From Paraburkholderia kururiensis (GTDB lineage: Bacteria; Pseudomonadota; Gammaproteobacteria; Burkholderiales; Burkholderiaceae): DNA of 64,000 nucleotides. Shown one piece after another: positions 16,261-24,814 of this stretch (positions are counted from its first letter, which is position 1; every line of letters begins with the position of its first letter). Both the position numbers and the translations under genes were made by a program. The notes below the pieces were generated by a model. That model did no database searches. It was not told where the DNA came from and worked only from the letters and a program-made list of their open reading frames with translations. The stretch spans positions 930,001 to 994,000 of the forward strand of contig NZ_CP139965.1 of NCBI RefSeq assembly GCF_034424375.1. The letters run 5' to 3'.

Positions 16261-18015
16261 ATGGTGGATTTTCTTTTCAATCCGAACCGCACCGCGAACG
16301 CCTCGGCGTGGCGGCTGCTGCCCAACGGCTGGGACTTTGTGGCGTTCCCGCTGATCCTGTGCCTGATCGCGATGGCGGCCATCGGCTTTCACCAGACGCT
16401 CGCGCCGATGTCGACGCTGCAGACGCAGGCCATCTCGCTGGACACGGCGATGCTGCCGGAGTACGCCATGCGCACCACGCTGCGCATGCTCGCGGCGATG
16501 GTGGCGTCGCTGGCGTTCACGTTCACCTACGGCACGCTGGCGGCCAAGAGCCGGCGCGCGGGCATGGTGCTGGTGCCGGTGCTCGACATCCTGCAGTCGG
16601 TGCCGGTGCTGGGCTACATCTCGTTCACGGTGACGTTCTTCCTCGCGCTGTTTCCGGGGCGCGTGCTGGGCGCGGAGCTGGCGGCCATCTTCGCCATCTT
16701 CACGAGCCAGGCCTGGAACATGACCTTCAGCTTCTACCAGTCGCTGCGCACCGTGCCGCGCGACCTGGACGAGGTCTCGCGCGGCTTTCACCTGACCGCC
16801 TGGCAGCGCTTCTGGAAGCTGGAGGTGCCGTTCTCGATGCCGGGGCTGATCTGGAACATGATGATGTCGATGTCGGGCGGCTGGTTCTTCGTGGTGGCTT
16901 CCGAGGCCATCACGGTGGGCAACAGCACCATCACGCTGCCGGGCATCGGCGCGTACCTGGCGCAGGCCATCGCGCAGAAGAACCTGCACGCGGTGGGCTG
17001 GGTGATCCTGGCCATGACGGTGGTGATCCTCGCCTACGACCAGCTGCTGTTCCGCCCGCTGGTGGCCTGGGCCGACAAGTTCCGCATGGAGAACACCAGT
17101 TCGGGCACGGCGCCCGGCTCCTGGCTGCTGGACCTGATCCGGCGCACGCGGCTCATCCACCGCATGCTGGTGCCGTTCGGCTGGCTGCTGGCGCGCCTTG
17201 CACGCGTGCCGCTGAAGCTGCCCGCGTTCGAGCGGCCCAGCCCGTTCGGCGTGACGCGCACGCTGGGCACGCGCGCGGCCGACATCGTGTGGGGCATCTT
17301 CGTGGTGCTGCTCACCGCCTACGTGCTGTACCGGGTGATCGCGTACGTGCACACGGGCGTGGGCATGGACGAGGTGCTGCACGTGTTCGTGCTGGGCTTC
17401 ATCACGCTGCTGCGGGTGGTGGTGCTGATCGCGCTGTCGTCGCTGGTGTGGGTGCCGCTGGGCGTGCTGATCGGGCTGCGCCCGGCGCTGGCCGAGAAGA
17501 TCCAGCCGCTCGCGCAGTTTCTCGCGGCGTTTCCGGCCAACCTGCTGTTTCCGGTGTTCGTGATGGCGATCGTGCGCTTTCACCTGAACCCGGACATCTG
17601 GCTCTCGCCGCTGGTGGTGCTGGGCACGCAGTGGTACATCCTGTTCAACGTGGTGGCGGGCGCGAGCGCCTACCCGAACGACTACCGGGAGGCGGCCACG
17701 AACTTCCGCATCCGGGGCTGGCAGTGGTGGCGCCAGGCGATGCTGCCGGGCATCCTGCCGTACTACATCACGGGGGCCATCACGGCCTCGGGCGGGGCGT
17801 GGAACGCGAGCATCGTCGCGGAGGCGGTGCAGTGGGGCGACACGAAGCTGGTGGCGCACGGGCTGGGGGCGTACATCGCGCAGACCACGGCCGACGGGGA
17901 CTTCCCGAAGATCATCCTTGGGGTGGCGGTGATGTCGCTGTTCGTCACCCTGTTCAACCGGCTGTTGTGGCGTCCGCTGTACGCGTACGCCGAATCGCGG
18001 CTGCGGCTCGACTGA
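16261..18015 (+). CDS. ABC transporter permease with two fused transmembrane modules
   Basis: A 584-residue inner-membrane protein with two NitT/TauT-type permease modules in tandem (about 65-275 and 345-580). Each has a coupling loop: DEVSRGFHLTAWQRFWKLEVPF in the first and REAATNFRIRGWQWWRQAMLP in the second. A single polypeptide thus supplies both halves of the channel. No periplasmic binding protein gene is nearby, so substrate and even direction are open. It is translated 23 nt ahead of its ATPase. Codon choice is strikingly CTG/GTG/GGC-rich. Confidence 0.86.
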   Translation: MVDFLFNPNRTANASAWRLLPNGWDFVAFPLILCLIAMAAIGFHQTLAPMSTLQTQAISLDTAMLPEYAMRTTLRMLAAMVASLAFTFTYGTLAAKSRRAGMVLVPVLDILQSVPVLGYISFTVTFFLALFPGRVLGAELAAIFAIFTSQAWNMTFSFYQSLRTVPRDLDEVSRGFHLTAWQRFWKLEVPFSMPGLIWNMMMSMSGGWFFVVASEAITVGNSTITLPGIGAYLAQAIAQKNLHAVGWVILAMTVVILAYDQLLFRPLVAWADKFRMENTSSGTAPGSWLLDLIRRTRLIHRMLVPFGWLLARLARVPLKLPAFERPSPFGVTRTLGTRAADIVWGIFVVLLTAYVLYRVIAYVHTGVGMDEVLHVFVLGFITLLRVVVLIALSSLVWVPLGVLIGLRPALAEKIQPLAQFLAAFPANLLFPVFVMAIVRFHLNPDIWLSPLVVLGTQWYILFNVVAGASAYPNDYREAATNFRIRGWQWWRQAMLPGILPYYITGAITASGGAWNASIVAEAVQWGDTKLVAHGLGAYIAQTTADGDFPKIILGVAVMSLFVTLFNRLLWRPLYAYAESRLRLD

Positions 18016-18038
18016 ATGCGCGAAGCGGAGAGCAGATC

Positions 18039-19388
18039 ATGCAGGAACCAAAGACGGTAACGGCGGCGGGCGGACAGACGCCCGCGGCGAACGTGGCACC
18101 GGTGGCGGGCGCCGAGATCCTGAACGTGAAGCACGTGAGCCGTGGCTTCAACAAGGCGCAGGGCGAGCTGCTGGTGCTCGACGACGCGAACCTGACGCTG
18201 CACGAGGGGGAGATCGTGGGGCTGCTGGGGCGCTCGGGCTCGGGCAAGTCGACGCTGCTGCGCATCATCTCGGGGCTGATCGAGCCGACCTCGGGGGAAG
18301 TGGAGTACCTGGGGCAGCCGCTCAGGGGCCCGGCCGAGGGGGTGGCGATGGTGTTCCAGACCTTCGCGCTGTTTCCGTGGCTGACGGTGCTGCAGAACGT
18401 GGAGGCGGGGCTGGAGGCGCGCGGGGTGGGGGCGCGCGAGCGCCGCGAGCGGGCGCTGGCGGCCATCGACCTGATTGGTCTGGACGGCTTCGAGAACGCG
18501 TACCCGCGCGAGCTGTCGGGCGGCATGCGGCAGCGGGTGGGGTTTGCGCGTGCGCTGGTGGTGGACCCGACGCTGCTGCTGATGGACGAGCCGTTCTCGG
18601 CGCTGGACGTGCTGACGGCCGAGACGCTGCGCACGGACCTGCTGGACCTGTGGACGCAGGGTCGGCTGCCGATCCGCTCGGTGCTGATCGTGACGCACAA
18701 CATCGAGGAAGCGGTGTTCATGTGCGACCGGATCCTGGTGCTGTCGTCGAACCCCGGGCGGGTGCTGGCGGAGATCAGGGTGCCGTTCAGGCACCCGCGC
18801 AACCGGCTGGACCCGGCGTTCCGGCGGCTGGTGGACGACATCTACGCGAAGATGACGGCGCGGCAGACGGGCGGATGGGGCAAGAAGGAGCTGGAGCTGG
18901 GCAGCTGGCTGCCGCAGGTGTCGACGAACCTGATGGCGGGGCTGATCGAGACGCTGGCGATGCCGCCGTACCACGGGCGGGCGGACATGCCGGAGATTGC
19001 GCGCTCGCTGCACCTGGAGGTGGACGACCTGTTTCCGATCGCGGAGATGCTGCAGCACCTGGGGTTCGCGGACGTGCGCGAGGGGGACGTGTTCCTGACG
19101 CCGCCGGGGCGGGTATTCGCGGAGTTCGGCACGCAGGAGCGCAAGATGATGTTCGCGGAGCACCTGCTGCGCAACGTGCCGCTGGCCGCGCGGATCAAGA
19201 AGGTGCTCAACGAGCGGCCGGGCCACCGCGCGCCGCGCGTGCGCTTCGAGCAGGAGCTGGAAGACTTCCTCTCGGACCAGGCCGCGGAAGAGACGCTCGA
19301 TACGGTGATCGACTGGGGCCGCTATGCCGAGATCTTCTCGTATAACGACCAGACGGAGATCTTCAGTCTCGAGGATGTGGAGTCTTAA
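18039..19388 (+). CDS. ABC transporter ATPase with C-terminal AAA-associated domain
   Basis: A 449-residue partner of the fused permease. The N-terminal 260 residues are a nitrate/sulfonate-type ATPase with Walker A (GRSGSGKST), signature LSGGMRQR, Walker B (LLLMDEP) and switch histidine (VTHNIEEAV). The C-terminal 150 residues (from LMAGLIETLAMPPYHGRADMPEIA) match the AAA-associated domain found only on this ATPase subfamily, probably regulatory. The gene uses many GGG glycine codons, unlike its neighbours. Its 3' end overlaps the convergent transglycosylase gene by four bases. Confidence 0.85.
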   Translation: MQEPKTVTAAGGQTPAANVAPVAGAEILNVKHVSRGFNKAQGELLVLDDANLTLHEGEIVGLLGRSGSGKSTLLRIISGLIEPTSGEVEYLGQPLRGPAEGVAMVFQTFALFPWLTVLQNVEAGLEARGVGARERRERALAAIDLIGLDGFENAYPRELSGGMRQRVGFARALVVDPTLLLMDEPFSALDVLTAETLRTDLLDLWTQGRLPIRSVLIVTHNIEEAVFMCDRILVLSSNPGRVLAEIRVPFRHPRNRLDPAFRRLVDDIYAKMTARQTGGWGKKELELGSWLPQVSTNLMAGLIETLAMPPYHGRADMPEIARSLHLEVDDLFPIAEMLQHLGFADVREGDVFLTPPGRVFAEFGTQERKMMFAEHLLRNVPLAARIKKVLNERPGHRAPRVRFEQELEDFLSDQAAEETLDTVIDWGRYAEIFSYNDQTEIFSLEDVES

Positions 19389-19873
19389 TCCGACATCCCC
19401 CACGAAACCAGTACCGAATGAATGTTGCGCGCGTACTGGTCGCGTAGCTGCGGCGTTTCCGAGTGGTAGGCGCCGATCGCCTGCCACGTGTTGCCGTAGC
19501 GAATCATCTTTTGCTTGAGCATCCACGCCGCCACGTAGATGTTCACGCACGCGTCCTTCAGCGCGTGGGGCGGCACGCCGTAGCGGCGCAATTCGCCGAA
19601 GTGCACGGAATTGATCTGCGTCTGGCCCACGTCGATGCTGCCGTCCGCATTCCGATGCACGGCATTGGGATCGCCCTTCGATTCGAACCACGCGATGGCA
19701 CGCAGGATGAGCGGGTTCACGCCTTGATAGGTGCCCGCGCGTTCGAAGCAGTTGTCGTCTGCGTGGTTGTCGTCCGCATGTGCGGCGCCGGGCGACAGCA
19801 CGGCGAGGGTCATGACGAGCGAAACGAGACTGGATGCGGCGAAGCGTTTCGGCGCGAACAGAACGTGTTTCAT
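19385..19873 (-). CDS. Small exported lytic transglycosylase (SLT, IagB/VirB1-like)
   Basis: A 162-residue protein with a signal peptide (to about AAHA). It has an SLT lysozyme-like domain whose catalytic glutamate is Glu64 in AIAWFESKGDP, followed by the family motifs GQTQIN and YVAAWMLKQ. Small enzymes of this type open peptidoglycan for pili or secretion machines. It is the last of three exported-protein genes on the minus strand. Confidence 0.85.
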   Translation of the reverse strand: MKHVLFAPKRFAASSLVSLVMTLAVLSPGAAHADDNHADDNCFERAGTYQGVNPLILRAIAWFESKGDPNAVHRNADGSIDVGQTQINSVHFGELRRYGVPPHALKDACVNIYVAAWMLKQKMIRYGNTWQAIGAYHSETPQLRDQYARNIHSVLVSWGMSD

Positions 19874-19945
19874 GGCAGGGACTCCGGATATTGCCTGACG
19901 GCTTCTTGCACTCGATGACTTCTTGCCGCTAACGAACCGCGGCCA

Positions 19946-20407
19946 TCAACGTGTCATCGCAACCGAAACGCCTTCCGTCGCAATCGACCGCTTGTCGTGC
20001 GGCCGTTCCTGCAACGCGGCGTCCAGTCTCTTTTCCATCGCGGCCAGTTGCGTGCGCGATTCCTCGGTAACAACCACGCGCACCTGCACCTCGGGCGCCT
20101 TCTTCGCGACGGCACGCCGCGATTTCTTCGAACGATGCGACGAGCCCGTGGTGGCGACAGGCGCCGACGTGTCTTCATCGTCGCTGGCCGAGCCCGGCAG
20201 CGATGCGAGCGACGGCACCGGCGGAAAGAGCTGGTTCGGTGCGGCGGCGGCCGTGGTCGGCTTGATGACGAAGGCAGACGACGAGCCGCCCGAAGCGGCC
20301 TGCGTCTGCGCCTGTGCCTGTGAAGGCGGCGCGCTAACGTTTGCAGAGTCGGCCGCGAATGCGGTGCCGCATGCGAGCGTGGCCGTGCAGATCAGGAATC
20401 GAAGCAT
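19946..20407 (-). CDS. Exported protein of unknown function
   Basis: A 153-residue protein with a clear signal peptide (MLRFLICTATLACGTAFA). A low-complexity Gln/Ala/Ser middle is followed by a basic stretch (SSHRSKKSRRAVAKK) and a predicted helical end (RTQLAAMEKRLDAALQ). I do not recognise the family. It starts 14 nt after the lipoprotein gene and is probably co-transcribed with it and with the transglycosylase. Confidence 0.6.
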   Translation of the reverse strand: MLRFLICTATLACGTAFAADSANVSAPPSQAQAQTQAASGGSSSAFVIKPTTAAAAPNQLFPPVPSLASLPGSASDDEDTSAPVATTGSSHRSKKSRRAVAKKAPEVQVRVVVTEESRTQLAAMEKRLDAALQERPHDKRSIATEGVSVAMTR

Positions 20408-20421
20408 AGGTCGGCCTCCGG

Positions 20422-20805
20422 TTACTCGGTGGGTTTGAGCTGGATGCTGTAGGGCTGGCAACTGCCCACGGCCACGTTTTCTACCCGCACCGACCCGGCC
20501 CGCTGCGAAGCAATGCCGCGCTTCACGGACTGGTTCAGATACGCAAAGTCCTGCGGCAGCGCCGAAACGACGATCGTCGTAGGCTGCAACTGCTTCGACG
20601 CGAGCGCGCCGACTTTCGTGAGCACCGAAGTCAGCTGCGGGTCGCGGGCGCCGAGCGCATCCGGTGGTATGACGAAATCGACGAGCTTCGGCGGGGCGGC
20701 AGGCGTGTGGATGTCGGTACGCGCGCTGGCGTCCTGATTCGGTCCCTGGAGCTGGGCACATCCCGCAAGGACGGCCACGACGACGAGACTGGCAAGCAAT
20801 TTCAC
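20422..20805 (-). CDS. Small lipoprotein of unknown function
   Basis: A 127-residue lipoprotein: MKLLASLVVVAVLAGC with lipobox LAGC, so lipidation is on Cys16. The mature part has a beta-rich look (PTTIVVSALPQDFAYLNQSV, VRVENVAVGSCQPYSIQLKP). First gene of the three-gene exported cluster. A lipoprotein next to a small lytic transglycosylase recalls accessory proteins of type IVb pili, but no pilin, ATPase or secretin gene is near. Confidence 0.65.
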   Translation of the reverse strand: MKLLASLVVVAVLAGCAQLQGPNQDASARTDIHTPAAPPKLVDFVIPPDALGARDPQLTSVLTKVGALASKQLQPTTIVVSALPQDFAYLNQSVKRGIASQRAGSVRVENVAVGSCQPYSIQLKPTE

Positions 20806-21070
20806 GGTTGTCTCCCACGCTTTGGACCTGCGTTATCGGCAGCGACGGCGAATGATTTACCCCCTCGGCGCAAATTCACGCAGGGGCAAGGCACACAGGG
20901 TTTTCCGGCGAGAGCGAACTGGTTTAAGCACCTACTGCGAAGGCTCTGCGAGCCTTATTCGTACGACGTGTGCGCGTTCGTCGAACACATCCGTCAACGG
21001 TTTTCCTTAGATGTTTGTGCATGGGCATTCCGATGCCGCGCACGAACCGCCAATCGTCTGTTCCTTTATG

Positions 21071-21100
21071 GTGGATTTATTTTCCACTAAACTGGAACAC
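21071..21100 (+). promoter_or_regulatory. Putative autoregulatory operator and promoter of the XRE-cupin gene
   Basis: Inverted repeat TTCCA (21082-21086) - N6 - TGGAA (21093-21097), with GTGGA (21071-21075) forming a second overlapping dyad with TCCAC. TAAACT (21088-21093) is a plausible -10 inside the repeat. If so, transcription starts at about 21100 and the mRNA would be leaderless, starting at the ATG at 21101. Confidence 0.5.
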
Positions 21101-21691
21101 ATGGACGTCACCGAACTCATTGCGGCCCGCGTGCGCGAACTTCGCGCGGCGCACGGCCTTTCACTCGACGCGCTCGCCGAACTGAGTGGCGTAAGCCGCT
21201 CCAACATATCGCTGATCGAGCGAGGCGAAAGCAGCCCCACCGCGGTAGTGCTCGACAAGCTGGCCACCGCCTTCGGCGTCACGCTTGCGTCGTTGTTCGA
21301 AGAGAGCGCCGCTGCACAGGACGAGCCGTCGCCGGTCTCACGTGCACGCGCGCAGGCGGTATGGACCGATCCCGGCTCACGCTATGTGCGTCGTCATCTG
21401 TCGCCTGCTATCCGTTCGCCCATTCAACTCGTCGAGGTACGTTTCCCGCCCGGCAAACGTGTCGCCTACGACACCGGTGCGCGCGAAGTCGAAATCAATC
21501 AGCAGGTGTGGGTGATCGAAGGCGCGATGGAAATCACGCTGGGCGACGAGCGCTGGCGTCTTGAAGCGGGCGACTGCCTCGCGATGCGGGTGGATCGGCC
21601 CACGGTGTTTCGCAATCCTACGCGCAAGCCTGCGCGTTATCTCGTGGCGCTGACCACGCTGCCCTTCATGCCGACGCGGAGGAACGGATGA
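21101..21691 (+). CDS. XRE-family regulator with C-terminal cupin domain
   Basis: A 196-residue regulator. The HTH is at about residues 9-65 (VRELRAAHGLSLDALAELSGVSRSNISLIERGESSP) and a RmlC-like cupin at about 110-190 (VWVIEGAMEITLGDERWRLEAGDCLAMRVDRPTVFRN) is expected to bind a small ligand. I chose ATG 21101, which begins just ahead of the HTH; upstream in-frame codons would cross the operator. Its last bases overlap the acetyltransferase start (ATGA), so the two are an operon. Confidence 0.87.
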   Translation: MDVTELIAARVRELRAAHGLSLDALAELSGVSRSNISLIERGESSPTAVVLDKLATAFGVTLASLFEESAAAQDEPSPVSRARAQAVWTDPGSRYVRRHLSPAIRSPIQLVEVRFPPGKRVAYDTGAREVEINQQVWVIEGAMEITLGDERWRLEAGDCLAMRVDRPTVFRNPTRKPARYLVALTTLPFMPTRRNG

Positions 21692-22215
21692 GCACCAACG
21701 TAACGGTGATGCGAGTGGGCGCCAACGAGGCCGCCGCATGCGTGGAGGCGCTGGCCGACGTGTTGATCGATTGCGTGGAAGGCGGGGCATCGGTGAGCTT
21801 CATGTGGCCGCTGTCTCGCGACAAGGCCATCGCCTTCTGGCGCGACGTCGCCCACGGCGTGGCGCGCGGCGAGCGCGTGCTGCTCGTGGCGCAGGGCGAG
21901 GATGGCGAGATCGTCGGTACGGTGCAGTTGATTCTCGCGCAGCCCGAGAATCAGCCGCATCGTGCCGACGTGGCGAAGATGCTCGTGCATCGCAAGGCGC
22001 GCCGCCGCGGCGTTGCGCAACAGCTGATGGCCGCTGTGGACCATGCCGCGCGCGAGGCGGCCAGGACCGTGCTCGTGCTCGACACCGTGACCGGCGGCGA
22101 TGCCGAGCGCCTGTATCAGCGCGCGGGATGGGAGCGCGTGGGAACGGTGCCGAAGTACGCGCTCATGCCGGACGGCACGTTCTGCGCGACGACGTTCTAT
22201 CACAAGCAGCTTTGA
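21688..22215 (+). CDS. GNAT-family N-acetyltransferase
   Basis: A 175-residue GNAT protein. The acetyl-CoA loop is in VHRKARRRGVAQQLM and the fold's last strands in LVLDTVTGGDAERLYQRAGWERVG. It transfers acetyl from acetyl-CoA to an unknown amine. Overlap by four bases with the XRE-cupin regulator implies translational coupling, so the regulator's ligand may be related to the enzyme's substrate. Confidence 0.87.
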   Translation: MSTNVTVMRVGANEAAACVEALADVLIDCVEGGASVSFMWPLSRDKAIAFWRDVAHGVARGERVLLVAQGEDGEIVGTVQLILAQPENQPHRADVAKMLVHRKARRRGVAQQLMAAVDHAAREAARTVLVLDTVTGGDAERLYQRAGWERVGTVPKYALMPDGTFCATTFYHKQL

Positions 22216-22290
22216 ACGGCCGCGGTGCGCGGGACGAGCGACGCGATCGCGCGCTCGCAGATGCACCGCCAGGCCGAGGCACACACGTGG

Positions 22291-23742
22291 TCAGTCCACG
22301 GGCACCTGCGCCGCGGTCACGGCCACGTTGATGCCCACGTTTCGATCGTGGTTGCGATACACCGCGGCGCAGACGACCAACACGAGCATCACGCAGAATT
22401 CCGCAACGAGGCTCGCTGTGACGGCATCGAGATACAGGCCCGAATGGTGGAGGGTCTGCGCGAACACGGCGCCTAGCGACGCAGAGCCCAGCCCGAACGA
22501 CGCCTGTTGCACCGTGGCCAGCATGGCGCTGCCGGCGCCCGCCTGTTCGTGCGGCACGTCCGTGAGCGAGATGCGGTAGTAGCTGCTCACGATGAACGCC
22601 TGACCGGCGCCGATCAGCATCGTGGCGGGCGCGAGATTCAGAATGCCGGGATGCGGCCACACCGTATGCAGCGTCGCGATCAGTGCGAGCAGACCCGGCA
22701 TCTGGATCGCGCAGCCCAGCATCAATGTTTGCGTGCGTCCGAACCTGGCGACCGCACGCGCCGTGAAGAGCGACGCGACGAAGTACGAGCCGCCCAGCAC
22801 GATCAGCGTATTGCCCGAGTGAACCGGCGAGAGCCCCGCGCCGGCCTGGAGCGTGAGCGCCAGCACGAACATGAAGCCGCTCCAGCACGAGAAGAACAGG
22901 ATCGCGATGACAAGGCCGAAGCGCACGCTGGGCAGCCGCAGCAGTGTGGGCGGCAGCAGCGGCGAGACTCCGCGGCGTTCCTGCACCAGCTCGGTCTTCC
23001 ACAGCAGAACGATGAGCGGCACCGCTGCGGCGAGCAGCGCGATGCACGGCGCCGACCAGTGCAGCGAAGGGCCCATCGAAAGCGGCAGCAGGATGGCGAG
23101 AATCAAGAGCGCGAGCAGCAGCGTAGCGGGACGGTCGATGCCCGAGGCGTGATCGCGGCGCGTTTCCGGAATCCACCGCGAGCACGCGAGGATGGCCGCG
23201 CACACCGGCAGGTTGATGAGGAACACGCTGCGCCAGCCGCTGCCCGCGATGTTGGCCGATACGAGAAATCCGCCCAGCACCTGCCCCACGATGAACGCGA
23301 GCCCGCCGATTGCGCCATAAAACCCGATGGCGCGCGAGTGGGCGTGGCCCTTCAGGCTCACGTGAATGGTGGCGAGAATCTGCGGTACGAGCAGCGCCGC
23401 AGCCACGCCCTGCAACGCGCGTGCGGCGAGCAGCAGCGCCATCGAATTGGCCAGCCCGCACAGCAGCGACGAGATGCCGAACAGCAGCACGCCGGCGTTG
23501 AAAATGCGGCGCCGTCCGAAGGTGTCACCGAGCCTGCCGCCCATTGCGAGACACACGGCGAACGCTACGCCGTAGGCGGCCACCATGAGTTCGAGCCCGG
23601 TTTCGGTGGCGTGCAGCGAGTGGGCGACGGCGTCGAGTGCCACGTTGACGATGGAAAAATCAATCTGCGGAAGCAACTGGCCAGCCAGCAGCACCAGCAG
23701 GCCGACCTGGCTGAGCTTGGGGTGGGAATTCTGTGCGGTCAT
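22291..23742 (-). CDS. MFS exporter, DHA2 (14-TMS drug:H+ antiporter) type
   Basis: A 483-residue membrane protein with about 14 hydrophobic segments. Motif A is GGRLGDTFGRRR in the first cytoplasmic loop, and motif-C-like glycines occur in helix 5 (FYGAIGGLAFIVGQVLGGF). Likely a multidrug or small-molecule exporter of the inner membrane. It is divergent from a MmyB-type HTH regulator with repeat operators in the shared region, so it is probably controlled by that regulator. Confidence 0.88.
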   Translation of the reverse strand: MTAQNSHPKLSQVGLLVLLAGQLLPQIDFSIVNVALDAVAHSLHATETGLELMVAAYGVAFAVCLAMGGRLGDTFGRRRIFNAGVLLFGISSLLCGLANSMALLLAARALQGVAAALLVPQILATIHVSLKGHAHSRAIGFYGAIGGLAFIVGQVLGGFLVSANIAGSGWRSVFLINLPVCAAILACSRWIPETRRDHASGIDRPATLLLALLILAILLPLSMGPSLHWSAPCIALLAAAVPLIVLLWKTELVQERRGVSPLLPPTLLRLPSVRFGLVIAILFFSCWSGFMFVLALTLQAGAGLSPVHSGNTLIVLGGSYFVASLFTARAVARFGRTQTLMLGCAIQMPGLLALIATLHTVWPHPGILNLAPATMLIGAGQAFIVSSYYRISLTDVPHEQAGAGSAMLATVQQASFGLGSASLGAVFAQTLHHSGLYLDAVTASLVAEFCVMLVLVVCAAVYRNHDRNVGINVAVTAAQVPVD

Positions 23743-23789
23743 CGAAAGCCTTCCTTCAATGCGTTTGGAAAGCTAGTATGGAGAGCGTT

Positions 23790-23826
23790 TTAGACTGGTA
23801 CCAGAGTTTGCTTAGACTGGTATAAG
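23790..23826. promoter_or_regulatory. Twin operator between the MFS exporter and its HTH regulator
   Basis: The 11-mer TTAGACTGGTA occurs at 23790-23800 and again at 23812-23822, offset by 22 bp (two helical turns). The first copy runs into the perfect palindrome CTGGTACCAG (23795-23804). The second overlaps TATAAG (23821-23826), a good -10 for the rightward regulator gene. The geometry suggests cooperative binding and autoregulation. Confidence 0.65.
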
Positions 23827-23856
23827 TTGTGTCAGGCTACGAAGGAGAGCACTCGA

Positions 23857-24744
23857 ATGAACGCCACGCCGGAACTGTTCCTCGCCGATGCGCCGGACGA
23901 GAGCGATGTGGTCGATACGAACCGCCTGCAACAACTGGCCGGGTTCCTGCGAGCCCGGCGCGAAAGCTTGGACCCGGCGCGGCTCGGGCTGCCGCGCATC
24001 GGCCGGCGGCGCACGCCGGGGTTGCGGCGCGAGGAGGTGGCCCAGCTCGCGGGCATCGGCATTACGTGGTACACGAAGCTGGAGCAGGGGCGTCCCATTC
24101 GCGTTTCCGCGAAGGTGCTGGATGCCGTGGCCGCCGCCCTGCAATGCAGCGAGACCGAAACGCGCCATCTCTTCACGCTGGCCGGCGTCACGCGGCCGTC
24201 CACGGTGGCGACGAAGCCATCCTGCGAACGGCTTTCCGAGGCGTGGCAGCGCCTGCTCGATCAGATGAACCCGTTTCCCGCTGTCATTCAGAGCGCGCGG
24301 TTCGACATTATCGGTTTCAACGCGGGATATTGCAGGCTCGTCGGCATCGACCTCGCCACCATCCCGCCGGAAGACCGCAACTGCCTTTACCTCGCGTTGA
24401 CGCATCCGACGTGGCGCGCGTGCCTCGGCGACTGCGAGGAAGCGCTCGACCGCATGGTCGCGCTCTTTCGCGCCGCGATGGCCGAACACATGCAGGACCC
24501 GGCCTGGGAAAGGCAGTTGCAGCGCTACATGAATGTGTCCGCGGAGTTTCGCCGGTTGTGGCCGCGACATCAGGTGGTCGGCATCGAGAACCACGTGAAA
24601 CGGTTCCGTCACGCGTCGGTGGGCGCGTACAGCATGCAGCAGACCAACTGGTGGTCCGCCGCGCAGAACGGCGTGCGCCTGCTCGTCTACATGCCTGCTG
24701 ACGAAGAGAGCGAGACGCTCTGGCGGCAACTTTCCGCGTCGTAG
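23857..24744 (+). CDS. HTH regulator with MmyB-like ligand-binding domain
   Basis: A 295-residue regulator. An XRE-type HTH lies at about residues 23-105 (RRTPGLRREEVAQLAGIGITWYTKLEQGR). A C-terminal MmyB-like (PAS-related) domain at about 125-285 (ERLSEAWQRLLDQMNPFPAVIQSARFDIIGFN) probably binds a lipid or aromatic ligand, as described for this family. GGAG upstream of ATG 23857 is the ribosome site. Divergent from the MFS exporter. Confidence 0.85.
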   Translation: MNATPELFLADAPDESDVVDTNRLQQLAGFLRARRESLDPARLGLPRIGRRRTPGLRREEVAQLAGIGITWYTKLEQGRPIRVSAKVLDAVAAALQCSETETRHLFTLAGVTRPSTVATKPSCERLSEAWQRLLDQMNPFPAVIQSARFDIIGFNAGYCRLVGIDLATIPPEDRNCLYLALTHPTWRACLGDCEEALDRMVALFRAAMAEHMQDPAWERQLQRYMNVSAEFRRLWPRHQVVGIENHVKRFRHASVGAYSMQQTNWWSAAQNGVRLLVYMPADEESETLWRQLSAS

Positions 24745-24814
24745 TTGTCCAATCGAACACGCGGCAACGTTCGCGAACCTTCAATCAACAATTACTCGTC
24801 GGAGGAAAGCACCC

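Noticed and set aside
20806..21100. Small coding frames in the gap before the XRE-cupin gene
   Set aside because: No ribosome sites or domains; the region holds divergent promoters and the operator described above.
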